Both the position numbers and the translations under genes were made by a program. This document shows positions 33,946 to 42,728 of a stretch of DNA of 64,000 bases, in pieces (within the stretch, counting starts at the first letter, position 1; each line of letters begins with the position of its first letter). The stretch is from the NCBI GenBank assembly GCA_944472135.2, contig OX235267.1, positions 34,255,312 to 34,319,311 of the forward strand, written 5' to 3'. The DNA comes from Trichobilharzia regenti (taxonomy: Eukaryota > Platyhelminthes > Trematoda > Strigeidida > Schistosomatidae). The notes beneath the pieces were generated by a model. The model was given only the letters and a program-made list of their open reading frames with translations, was not told where the DNA came from and did not search any database.

Positions 33946-35061
33946 ATTATTATTATTATTGTATCCTTTAGTTCCTAGAGGAACATAGGGCTTCAGCTGC
34001 GCACCTCTATTGACTTCGGTTTTCTGACAACAATTTGTCACCCTGCTCCAGGTCTGTCCACATGCTTTCATCTCCTCCTCGCATGACCTCCTCCAAGTCA
34101 CCCTTGCACTGACGACCAACTCGCCGCCTCCCTTTCGGGTTCCACTCGAGGGCTTGTCTAGTGATGTCACTTGATGGTTTCCTCAGCGTATGGCCAATCC
34201 ATCTCCATTTCTTTCTGCCTATTTGTTTCACAATCGGTTCCTGATTGGTTCGCTCTCAGAGATCCCTGTTGCTGATCTTTTCTGGCCATCTGATCTTGAG
34301 TATTGAGCGGAGACAGTTGTTAATGAAGGTTTGAAGTTTGTTTGAGATGCTCTTTATGACTCGCCAAGTCTCTGATCCGTATAGTAGCACTGAATTCACA
34401 TTGGAGTTGAAAATCCGGATCTTATTTTTGATGCTGATTGCTGTTGACCTCCACACAGATTTGAGAGTAATGAAAGCTTGTCTTGCTTTTCCGATTCTGG
34501 CTTTGATGTCCTCGTCAGTTCCGCCTGTAGTCGAGACGATGCTTCCCAGGTAGGTGAAGGAGGTTGTTTCTTTCAGGTTCTTCCCATTTATGCTGATTGT
34601 TGTCTGTTGTTGTTGCTGTTGATGTTTTCTAGGAATCTTCATCACCTCTGTTTTATCTATGTTCACTTGAAGTCCTATCTTTGATGCTTCTTCTTTGGCC
34701 AGCTTGTTGCTTTTCACTTGCATATCTTCCAGTTTGTGGGAAATCAGACATATATTATCGGCGAAGTTCAGATCCTCCAAGTCTTTTGTGTCAGTCCATT
34801 TTATGCCTGTTCCCTCGTTGGTTGCCGTTGTCTGTCGCATTATCCAATCAATTGCAATCAGGAAGATCATTGGTGATAGTAGACAGCCTTGCCTCACTCC
34901 CGTCCTCACTTCGAAGGATTCCGTAAGTTTCCCGTTGTGGATTACTTGGCATGCAGCATTGTCGTATAACTGTTGGATGAGGTGTATAATTGTCGATGGG
35001 ACCCCGTAGTAGCGAAGTAGTTGCCAAATGACCTCTCGGTCGACGCTGTCGAAGGCCTTGT
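33946..35061 (-). mobile_element. 5'-truncated RTE copy inserted in the LINE RT ORF
   Basis: Nearly identical to the distal 1.1 kb of the full-length RTE (57,765-61,298), starting exactly within its KAFDSVDREV motif. It ends CTATGTTCCTCTAGGAACTA and a (AAT)n tail at 33,946-33,962. Beyond the tail the host LINE sequence resumes, so this is a nested insertion. The catalytic FADD has become FADN in this copy. Confidence 0.88.
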
Positions 35062-36427
35062 CATCTTTGAGCAGTCTGGTGACTGAGGAGATGAACACTG
35101 GAAGTGTGTTTGCATCGCGCACATTAGCTGGTAGTCTATTCCAAATGACTGAAAACTTATTTAAGAAGAAGTTGTACCGCACGTAAGTCTGACAGTGCTC
35201 CATAGCAGCTAGGTTGTGATGATTTCTAAGATTGTAACTGATGACAGCGGTAGGTTTAGTTATTGGCTCGGAGGAATGCAAGAGAAGATTAGTTAGCTTA
35301 TAGTAAAAGATAAGGTTTAGCTTAAGGCGTCTTTTCCAGAGGGGTTCTAATCTTAGTCTTACGCATCGCTCATGGTATTCCAGACCACTTTCTAAACCAA
35401 GAGTTCTTGAGGTAAACTGCCGTTGCACTCCCTCTAATTTAAGCTTGTCATTTTGTCTGAGTCCGCTAAGAATAAACGGGCAGTATTCTAAGATAGGTCG
35501 GACACATACTTTGTATAATAAAACCCTAGTTTCACAACAAAAGAAATTGCGTGTTATGCATCCTATCAGCCTTCGCGTTTTACGTCTGGCATAATCAGTC
35601 TGTTCAGCGAACGTTAGGTTACTAGAGTATCTAATACCGAGATCTACGACTGAGTTGAGCTTAGCTAGTTTTCGCCCATTTATTTCAAGAGTTAGATCAA
35701 GGTTACTGTTGCCGATACAAATCCAGCCGCATTTGTCAATGTTAAAATTTAGACAGGATTCAGCACACCATGTTGCGAGACTACTTAGTTCAAGATGTAT
35801 TTTAGTAACCATATCGCTTAATTCATGAGTGTAGCAGGAGTAGACGACTTTGAGGTCGTCAGCATATAGGAATGGTTTGCCTAAGGTGAAGCACTTGCAA
35901 ATGCTGTTAATGTAGATTGTGAATAAAAGTGGACCTAGGACACTACCTTGCACGACCCCACTTGAGATCTGCCTAGGATGAGACAATACAGATCCAACTT
36001 TGGTTATTTGTACCCTGTTGCTTAGAAATGATTTTAACCAGTTCAGTAATGGGTTGCGAATTCCACAAGAGTACAGCTTCTCAAAGAGAATACTGTGAGA
36101 TACCATGTCAAATGCCCTAGATATATCGAAGTAGAGAACAACGACTAGCTTACGTGCTTCGCGACTACTAGTGATGCAGTTGAAAAAGTCGAAGTGGCAA
36201 GTAACGCAGGATCTATTTTTGAGAAATCCGTGTTGAGACCTTGTAACAAGATCTTCCCTAATTAGGTAGTCTGACAATTGATCTTTTACAACTTTCTCCA
36301 TGATTCGTGAGATAACTGGGGTTATATTTATGGGTCTGTAATTGCGGACGTTTGCCCTATCACCAGATTTGTAATGTGGAATTATGAAGCTAGTTTTCCA
36401 CTCACTAGGGTAAGTGCCAGTGTCCAT
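34256..36427 (-). CDS. Chimeric ORF: LINE reverse transcriptase fused to RTE C-terminal half
   Basis: A 723-codon frame with ATG at 36,427. Residues 1-456 are a CR1/Jockey-like RT: NVRNYRPINITPVISRIMEK, LYFDISRAFDMVSHSILFEK, SGVVQGSVLGPLLF, FLYADDLKVV (catalytic YADD intact), and a conserved C-terminal thumb ending FISSVTRLLKDD. From KAFDSVDREVIWQLLRYYGV at about 35,060 down the frame continues into an RTE RT palm and C-terminus (SVLLYGSETWRVIKSISNKL). The fusion arose when a truncated RTE landed in the last codons of the LINE ORF and happened to keep the frame. The frame closes just past the KISNRDL motif, where the intact RTE continues as KISNRDLWERTNQ. The LINE part lacks its N-terminus because of frame breaks near 36,445 and 36,655, so the locus is probably non-functional as a LINE, although a hybrid protein could be made if transcribed. 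Confidence 0.85.
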   Translation of the reverse strand: MDTGTYPSEWKTSFIIPHYKSGDRANVRNYRPINITPVISRIMEKVVKDQLSDYLIREDLVTRSQHGFLKNRSCVTCHFDFFNCITSSREARKLVVVLYFDISRAFDMVSHSILFEKLYSCGIRNPLLNWLKSFLSNRVQITKVGSVLSHPRQISSGVVQGSVLGPLLFTIYINSICKCFTLGKPFLYADDLKVVYSCYTHELSDMVTKIHLELSSLATWCAESCLNFNIDKCGWICIGNSNLDLTLEINGRKLAKLNSVVDLGIRYSSNLTFAEQTDYARRKTRRLIGCITRNFFCCETRVLLYKVCVRPILEYCPFILSGLRQNDKLKLEGVQRQFTSRTLGLESGLEYHERCVRLRLEPLWKRRLKLNLIFYYKLTNLLLHSSEPITKPTAVISYNLRNHHNLAAMEHCQTYVRYNFFLNKFSVIWNRLPANVRDANTLPVFISSVTRLLKDDKAFDSVDREVIWQLLRYYGVPSTIIHLIQQLYDNAACQVIHNGKLTESFEVRTGVRQGCLLSPMIFLIAIDWIMRQTTATNEGTGIKWTDTKDLEDLNFADNICLISHKLEDMQVKSNKLAKEEASKIGLQVNIDKTEVMKIPRKHQQQQQQTTISINGKNLKETTSFTYLGSIVSTTGGTDEDIKARIGKARQAFITLKSVWRSTAISIKNKIRIFNSNVNSVLLYGSETWRVIKSISNKLQTFINNCLRSILKIRWPEKISNRDL

Positions 36428-36618
36428 AGATATTGAGAAGAATTTAAGAAGTAACAGGGTATATCACACCCACTGTTTTTGAAAATTATCGAAGCGAGGC
36501 CATCCGGTCCCGTACTAGTGGAAGGTTTAAGGCTTTTAATTGCTTGTACTATTAACTGATTAGTGAACACAATGCTTTCAAGGGAAGAGATAGTAAGGGG
36601 AGCGGTTTCACCAGGCAT
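36382..36618 (-). pseudogene. LINE RT N-terminal segment in a shifted frame
   Basis: IVQAIKSLKPSTSTGPDGLA and SIIFKNSGCDIPCYFL are the RT-0/RT-1 linker of CR1/Jockey LINEs (usual form SxGPDGI). It connects the endonuclease ORF (ends 36,627) to the RT ORF (starts 36,427) but is out of frame with both, by single-base changes near 36,655 and 36,445. Confidence 0.8.
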
Positions 36619-36626
36619 ATGTGTTT

Positions 36627-37973
36627 CTAAACTAAAGTTTGCAAACCAATCACTGAAAGTTCACAGATAGTGGCAGGTTCATTGTAGATTACTTTGTCGT
36701 GAAGTAAGTATGGGATTTCCCTCGCCGACTGCATTCGTTTTTTAAGAAGTGCCGTTAAGTTATAAACTTTGGAGGTACTTTCAAGTGCCGTTAACTCTTC
36801 GTCGAGGTCCTTTTGAGAGCGTAGGCGCTTGAGAGATTCAAGAGACTCGTGGATTGAGAGCAATAGTGATATGTCCTTAGTGGAATAGTACTGTTTCTTC
36901 AGTTTCCTTAACTTATTACGGTGTGCCCTTGGAATATATTCAGTTCGGTGTCTACTTAATTTCACTATTTTCTTTGGAGCAACTGTATCTAGACAAAGGG
37001 TAACATTCCTGTAAAACAGGGTTACTAAGGCCTCCAGGGAGTCAGTGGTAAAATAGTCATCCCATTGACAGAGTCGAATAAGTTCTTGGACTAATCCCCA
37101 GTCTGTATATTTGTAACTACGACATATTGTGCTTCCTGAGTCTTGTTTGTTTCCTGTATTTAGTGGTGAGAAAGGCAGAGAGCAGAGTACCATTCTATGG
37201 TCACTACTGGAAAATCGATTACCAACATACGTGGATACTGGGATTGTGTCATGACAAAAAACAAGGTCCAACATGTTGTCACCACGAGTAGGTGTCTGGA
37301 CGTGTTGTTGCCATCCATAACAGTCTATAGTGGCAAGTAATTCGTCGAAGCGTTGGGGGCCGGAACTAGTTAGCCAATTGACTTCTGGAAGATTGAAGTC
37401 CCCTGCAATTATTTTGTAATTAGCACTAAACGAGGATGCGTGTGCAAACGATTTAGCTAATAACGCATCAGTTTCTTTTGTTGAGCTTGGTGCTCGATAA
37501 ACACAGCCTATGAGAAGTTTGTACTTATCTCCATGTAAGACAACCCAGAGTGAGTCAGGTACATTATTCATTATTTCATCTTCCACCTTACTGACTACAA
37601 ATGAGCTATGTATATATATGAAACATCCTCCACCACGCTTGCAATCTCTGTTTGCACGGTGTACAGTGTAATCATCGATACCTATATGCACATCAAGTAC
37701 AGAGGATGAGCACCATGATTCAGTAATCAGAGCTACAGTAGGCTTGGCGACTAATAATAATGTCCTAAGTTCAGATATCTTATTGATTAAGGAACGTGCA
37801 TTAATTAGCAATATCGTGAATAAGTCACGGGATACTACAAACTGGCTTAAAATGTCACCATAACCTAAATCTATTTGTGCATCAGCACCGCAAGAATTTA
37901 TGAATGAAAAGGAGGTCGGACTGGGTGTCTGCACATCGGAGTTGGTGTGCAATGAGGTGGTCCTAGGTGCCAT
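36627..37973 (-). CDS. LINE apurinic-like endonuclease segment of ORF2
   Basis: 448 codons from ATG at 37,973. The endonuclease motifs are in order: LLINARSLINKISELRTLL, ALITESWCSS (catalytic E), NRDCKRGGGCFIYIHS, IIAGDFNLPEVNWL (GDFN), and SSSDHRMVLCSLPF (SDH). A basic linker with HRTEYIPRAHRNKLRKLKKQ follows. The APE-type endonuclease nicks the target for reverse transcription. The C-terminal stop comes from a frame break, since the RT continues in the next frame. It starts right after a short open segment (37,982-38,179) that may be the true N-terminus or an ORF1/ORF2 spacer. Confidence 0.85.
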   Translation of the reverse strand: MAPRTTSLHTNSDVQTPSPTSFSFINSCGADAQIDLGYGDILSQFVVSRDLFTILLINARSLINKISELRTLLLVAKPTVALITESWCSSSVLDVHIGIDDYTVHRANRDCKRGGGCFIYIHSSFVVSKVEDEIMNNVPDSLWVVLHGDKYKLLIGCVYRAPSSTKETDALLAKSFAHASSFSANYKIIAGDFNLPEVNWLTSSGPQRFDELLATIDCYGWQQHVQTPTRGDNMLDLVFCHDTIPVSTYVGNRFSSSDHRMVLCSLPFSPLNTGNKQDSGSTICRSYKYTDWGLVQELIRLCQWDDYFTTDSLEALVTLFYRNVTLCLDTVAPKKIVKLSRHRTEYIPRAHRNKLRKLKKQYYSTKDISLLLSIHESLESLKRLRSQKDLDEELTALESTSKVYNLTALLKKRMQSAREIPYLLHDKVIYNEPATICELSVIGLQTLV

Positions 37974-38263
37974 GGGTCGTATCAGTGATTTGGGACACCT
38001 GGAAAATTTACCATGTGTTCCTGGATATAAGGGTAGTACAGGTTGGGCCTAGGTTGACGGTTAAAAGGCATAGCATCAGAAGGTCTACCCATCCAACTGC
38101 TATTCGTCATACCGGTATACACCTTCGGGTTGTTTTTATAACTTAAAGGGAATTGTGAAGGAAGGTGCTTTGGCTGCAAGACTTTAGGAGTCTTGGAGCC
38201 TAACTTTCTATAAGGTGGAGCATGCGGAACACCTCCAGATGTACTTATGTTTCGAGAGGAGTT

Positions 38264-39367
38264 TTACGTAACAAGTGATGATTTGTTGGCATTCTTACTC
38301 TCAGCAGGCTTATTGAATACAAAGTATTCTTCCCCATCTTTAGTCTCAACCCTGCGAAATTTGTTCATCGTGGTGAGGTTACTACGTTTGGGGGGAAATT
38401 TCTTAGAACAACTTGCAGAAGTTCTAGTCATTTTAACATCTTTCGATGAGGCTTTTTTTACAGGGGTACTGGTATCTAAATCAGTTCCTAGTTCCATCGG
38501 CAGGTGTGGTTGTTGTGTAGTTTGCTGAATGCTAGTTTCAGCACTAGGTGTCTGTTGCTGTGCACGATCCTTATTTGGTAAATCAAAGCTAGAGGAGGTG
38601 ACCAGGTTATTACTACGCATTATTCTGCGCTGACACGGTGTTTTATCCTGAGCTACGGTTATAGACTTATAACTGCTATTCAGTCTTAAGTGATCCTGAC
38701 ATTTAGTAAACTTACTAGCATCAAGGGAATTACTGAATTTAAAAATGATTGGGCAATTAGCCTGGTTAGACTTTTTACGAAGTCGTTTGCATTCACATGG
38801 AACACTAGCCATGCCGCAACAAATCAGGATTTTGTGTCTTACAGTTTTCAGGGGCAGAGAATCTGGGACGTTGTAAACTATAGCTTGGTGAGAAGAGGTT
38901 ATACGCTTCATCACCTCCGTAGCCAAGCAGTCAATCAGATTTTCAGCTTTATTTAGGTTGTCTGGAGATATTTTAGGATGCCTTTCTAAAAGACAGGCTA
39001 TTGGGTCTAAATTCAAAAGCTTATTTTGAGTTACATCCAGTAAACACTTAACCTGACCAATATCAGACCGGCTCTCCGTGGTATTTGAGATTGGCAGTGA
39101 CATACTATCAAACTGATCCAATTTTTTCTGAATTTCACTTACTTGCCTCTGCATATCTTTCGAAAGGAGGTTTAGTTTACAGAACTCAGAGTTCTCTAAC
39201 AGAACATCTTTCACCTGTATCACAGGAGTGAGATCTGCACTCAAACCATTTTGAGAGCTAGTAGTTGATACTGTATTACCAGGCGGTAATGCAGTTATAA
39301 CCGAATTTAAGCCACTATCTAAAACAATTGTGTTTCTACGAACACGTTTTTTAGAGATTTGGACCAT
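38264..39367 (-). CDS. LINE ORF1-like protein
   Basis: 367 codons with ATG at 39,367, uninterrupted. Residues about 60-100 form a coiled coil (MQRQVSEIQKKLDQFDS). Residues about 150-230 (AIVYNVPDSLPLKTVRHKIL, CKRLRKKSNQANCPIIFKFS) resemble the RRM-like RNA-binding region of CR1-type ORF1 proteins. The tail is Gln/Thr/Lys rich. It lies 290 bp upstream of the endonuclease ORF on the same strand and is likely the nucleic-acid chaperone of this element. No zinc knuckle was seen. Identification rests on position and general character rather than a firm domain match. Confidence 0.7.
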   Translation of the reverse strand: MVQISKKRVRRNTIVLDSGLNSVITALPPGNTVSTTSSQNGLSADLTPVIQVKDVLLENSEFCKLNLLSKDMQRQVSEIQKKLDQFDSMSLPISNTTESRSDIGQVKCLLDVTQNKLLNLDPIACLLERHPKISPDNLNKAENLIDCLATEVMKRITSSHQAIVYNVPDSLPLKTVRHKILICCGMASVPCECKRLRKKSNQANCPIIFKFSNSLDASKFTKCQDHLRLNSSYKSITVAQDKTPCQRRIMRSNNLVTSSSFDLPNKDRAQQQTPSAETSIQQTTQQPHLPMELGTDLDTSTPVKKASSKDVKMTRTSASCSKKFPPKRSNLTTMNKFRRVETKDGEEYFVFNKPAESKNANKSSLVT

Positions 39368-39705
39368 AATTTCAAGAATTATATGACAATAAGCAGTAAA
39401 TAAATTTCAGAGCAAACACGTGCAAAAATGTCACCAATTTCGAACGTACCGCCGATATATATATATAGTACGAGTGTTGTTGATCAATTGCAGTTAGGTG
39501 GGAAAAGGGACGAGTGTTTTTTACAGTCATAATATGCTACTTGTTAGAATGTTGTGTTTCAGTGTGTTTGAATTGAAATAGAATTTTAAGATTATTCATC
39601 TTCTTCTGATTTGACTGATGGCAATAATACGAGTGTTACTGATCAACTATAATCAGATGGGAAATACGACGAGTGTTTTAACAGTCATCCAATCCAATAT
39701 CGGTT

Positions 39706-40078
39706 TTACGAGCTAGTATAAACCAATTTGATTTCTTTGGGCTCGCTTCTTGATTGTGAGGTATAGGTTCCTGATCTTCGGTAAACTTCTGTGTAGCTTG
39801 TCCCGCCACTCGACTATCGTAGCTTTGGTTGACTCCAAAGGGAAAACTGCTGGGATTAATTATATGTGGTCTGTAGTATGAGGTATGTTAAGACTGTTAC
39901 TACTGTGATTGGAGTTGATCCTTTCGCCAGTTAGTCCTTCGGTATCATCGACAAGAGAAAAGAGATAGTAATAATAATAATAATAGATATAATTAGTGAA
40001 TTTATTCAGACTAAGAGACAGAAACGGAAATAGGAAAGCGTAGCAACAGTCAGCTCATTAAGTTTGAAGAATAATATA
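39706..40078. repeat. 380-bp direct repeat, copy 2
   Basis: Same orientation as 33,241-33,620. To its left lies the duplicated 65-bp motif (CGAGTGTT...GATCAA...GGGAAA..GACGAGTGTTTT); to its right a GAAGAATAATATATA edge and an AT-rich simple stretch (40,085-40,125). Confidence 0.75.
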
Positions 40079-40084
40079 TATCTA

Positions 40085-40893
40085 TATCGGTAATAATAAT
40101 AGTAATAGTAATTATAATATTAATAGGTTGTCAGGAGAGTAAGACGGGAGAGAATGTAAAGAAGTAAAACGACGAGTTTAATTGTCTACCCCTGAATGGT
40201 GTACGCGATTTTAAGGGGATAGACCATTTGGATGCAGTCCTTGTGTCGCTGCATGGTTGTTCAGCCTTCGCTTAAAGGCGTCCAGAGACGGTGCCATAGC
40301 TACATCTGCCGGTAAGGAATTCCAGGGACGGCAAACCCGCAGTGAAAAGAAGTGGGAGCGAACCTGGGTCCTTGCCCTCTGCTGAGCTATTCTTCTGGGA
40401 TTACCACGAGGGAGCCTATACCTACTCAATGGCAGAACACCTTTATTTGGGTGATTCTGGTCACTTATTATTTTGTAGGCAGTAATTAGATCACCCGAAA
40501 GACGTAGGTAGCTAAGTGTGAACAGGCCTAATTTCTTCATCCTTTCATCATATGGTTTATTTCGGAGGCCAACCAATCCTTTTGCTGCCCGTCGCTGAAC
40601 TCTCTCCAAGAGGTTGGCGTCTCTTCTCAGCATTCGGGGTGCAATAATATTATGCACCTCAAGGTGTGATCTGAAGTATGTTTTGTGCAACCTTAGAAAG
40701 AGCTCAGGAGTAAGTGCACCTAACTGTCTATGCGTAAAGTGTATGACCCCATATGCCCTCGCTACATCCCCTGTGTGATTTGCGCTTGTGTCCATTTTTT
40801 CCGTTAGAACTACACCTAAATCGCGTTCCGACGTTGCGCAGGACAAGGTTTCATTGCACAGGGTGTAACTTGCATTCTGCAGTATACAGGTGC
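40085..40893 (-). pseudogene. 5'-truncated CR1-like LINE, C-terminal region and 3' end
   Basis: The open frame on the minus strand (40,987 to 40,211) holds a LINE C-terminus: TSERDLGVVLTEKMDTSANH, FTHRQLGALTPELFLRLHKT, LERVQRRAAKGLVGLRNKPY, LSYLRLSGDLITAYKII, RSHFFSLRVCRPWNSLP and a proper stop at 40,211. Its first 30 codons read antisense through the adjacent BEL gag leader (right of 40,893) and are not LINE sequence. The copy lies directly on the 5'-truncation point of the BEL element. It may be the same family as 48,210-50,215, whose C-terminus is missing. Confidence 0.82.
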
Positions 40894-40947
40894 GCAACTT
40901 TGAACAAGCAATATCTGGAATTTTTTCGAATTGGGTCAAGTTCAACA

Positions 40948-42536
40948 ATGCCTGGGTCAAAGAAGGGACAGAGCGTCTTGGATGCAAACAGGAAAGTAAG
41001 TCATGGTGACTTGTCTGTTAATTGTGACGACGTGTCTGATGTTAAGCATGGCATGGGTTTATGTTACTATTTCGCCGTCTAGCGATAGTAGGATTGTCAA
41101 ACTCCCTGAGTATGAACCTCGGTGTTTCGACGGAAACCCAGCTGACTATTTACGGTCTGTAAGAGAGTTTGAAATCATGTTAAGTAGTTTTTTATTAAAC
41201 GGTGAAATGAAGTTGAGGTATTTCATGAGGTACTGCACTGGAGTTGCTTCAAGGGCTACATAGTGCTGCAAGCTCATGCCCCCTAATGAGGGATACGCTG
41301 AGGCTATGAGAATATTACGTAAAAGGTTTGGAAGACCTTCAATGATTGTAAGGAACTATTCGAAGCTGTCGAAGGTAACGGTAGTCAACTACAGGATGAC
41401 TCCAAGGCACTCACTGGGTTTTGGATAATCTGATGACTTATAAGAATGCGTTGATTTCGATGAATTGCATGAGTGATATGAACTCAAGCTCAGTCTTAGA
41501 GGTAATAGCGAGACTCCTACCTACTCGACTGCAAAGGACGCGGGTGAAGATAAGCTCTCCTATAGAGGATGAGGGTATCGAGCCAAGGTTTGATGATATT
41601 CTGAAACTGGTAAAGGGCAGTGTCAACCAGGTAATGGGCAAATTCGCCAGCATTTCGCATTCTAAGGTAGAAACTAAGGAACCAGTGAATATAAGGAAAG
41701 CATTTGTGGTGAAGTCTCAAGACACAACGAGAAAGGATGAGTGTATTGTTTGCCATAACATGCATCAATTGAGTGATTGCAATCGCTTTATTGCTATGTC
41801 ACCCGTAGAATGGTTAAAAATGGCAAAGCAGAAGCGGCTGTGTTTCAGTTGTTTAAAGATTGGGCATACAAAGTTGAATTGTAAGGCGACAAACAAAGGA
41901 AGTAGTGGTTTAACGGATATGCACCCACTTCTGAGGACAGTAAACGAACCTGGGAATTCGGTTAACTGTAACAGTATCTCTAGACCCCTTGACACCCGAC
42001 AAGTTTTCTTAGGGGTATTACCAGTTAAGGTGAAAAGACCGAAATCTTCAGTAGATTCTTATACATTGTTGGATAATGGTTCAGACGTTACAGTGATAGA
42101 TGCTAAACTGGCTGGTTGCTTGGGTGTTAAGGGCCCAAAGCAATCCTTGGTTGTAAATGCTTTCAATTCTTCGAAAACGGTAGTATGTGAACGAGTGTCA
42201 TTTCAGTTGGAATCCTTGACTACTGGGGAAACCGTTGAAGCAGATACTGCTTCCACTACCCCCAGTAGGAAACTCGGCGTAGCTATAGTACCTAGTCGTG
42301 AAACGGTTGTCGGTAAGCCACACCTGTGTGACATACCGCTTCCAACACTGCAAGATGGAAGAGTGAGAGTACTCATTGGATGTAGTGTGCGAGAAGCTCA
42401 CAAGGTATTAGAAGAGAGATTCGGAGGTAGAAATGATCTGTTCGCGACGAAAACACCACTGGGATGGACAATGAGAGGACCTATACCTATAGTCCACATA
42501 TCATCATCAGTTGCAAATGATGGGGACAAACTAGAG
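40948..42536 (+). pseudogene. BEL/Pao gag and protease region
   Basis: The start MPGSKKGQSVLDANRKVSHG is shared with the complete BEL-derived element. A frame break near 41,060 is followed by PEYEPRCFDGNPADYLRSVR (gag), a stop at 41,261-41,263, and another shift before 41,421. Then come two zinc knuckles (CIVCHNMHQLSDC and CFSCLKIGHTKLNC, with MSPVEWLKMAKQ between, typical of Pao gag) and a retropepsin-like YTLLDNGSDVTVIDAKLAGC in which the usual D-S/T-G is D-N-G. The frame ends where the solo LTR begins. Confidence 0.85.
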
Positions 42537-42728
42537 TGTAGTGATTATTTGTAATCGTAGTATTAGTATTTCGAGATGACCGAATTACACGAATCCAACC
42601 AAAACACAGAGAGGGTGGAATTCAGGAATTTGTATTTAGCGGAATTATAATGCAATTCATATAAGAAATATTAACAATCAACAGTAAGTATTTAAACAAT
42701 ACAGAGATAGAAATGGTCAATCACCACA
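42537..42728 (-). repeat. Solo LTR of the gag-only element family inserted in BEL pol
   Basis: 192 bp, TG...CA, nearly identical to 33,043-33,234. It is flanked by TAGAG on both sides (42,532-42,536 and 42,729-42,733), a clean 5-bp target duplication. This shows that the family transposes by integrase and that the internal part was lost by LTR-LTR recombination. Confidence 0.92.

Larger units (their letters stand above)
33640..39690 (-). mobile_element. CR1/Jockey-like LINE, interrupted by an RTE insertion
   Basis: From right to left: putative 5' region (39,368-39,690, with a 65-bp motif present twice: 39,469-39,535 and 39,630-39,690), ORF1 (38,264-39,367), endonuclease ORF (36,627-37,973), RT in two frames (36,382-36,618 and 36,427 down), RTE insertion (33,946-35,061), then the remaining LINE 3' end (33,945-33,640). 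That 3' end is the same sequence as 55,845-56,150 on the other strand (GATGATGCCTGTAAACTGGC and CTCATGTACAAAATGAGAAT). The element is nearly complete but has two frame breaks in ORF2. Confidence 0.82.
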
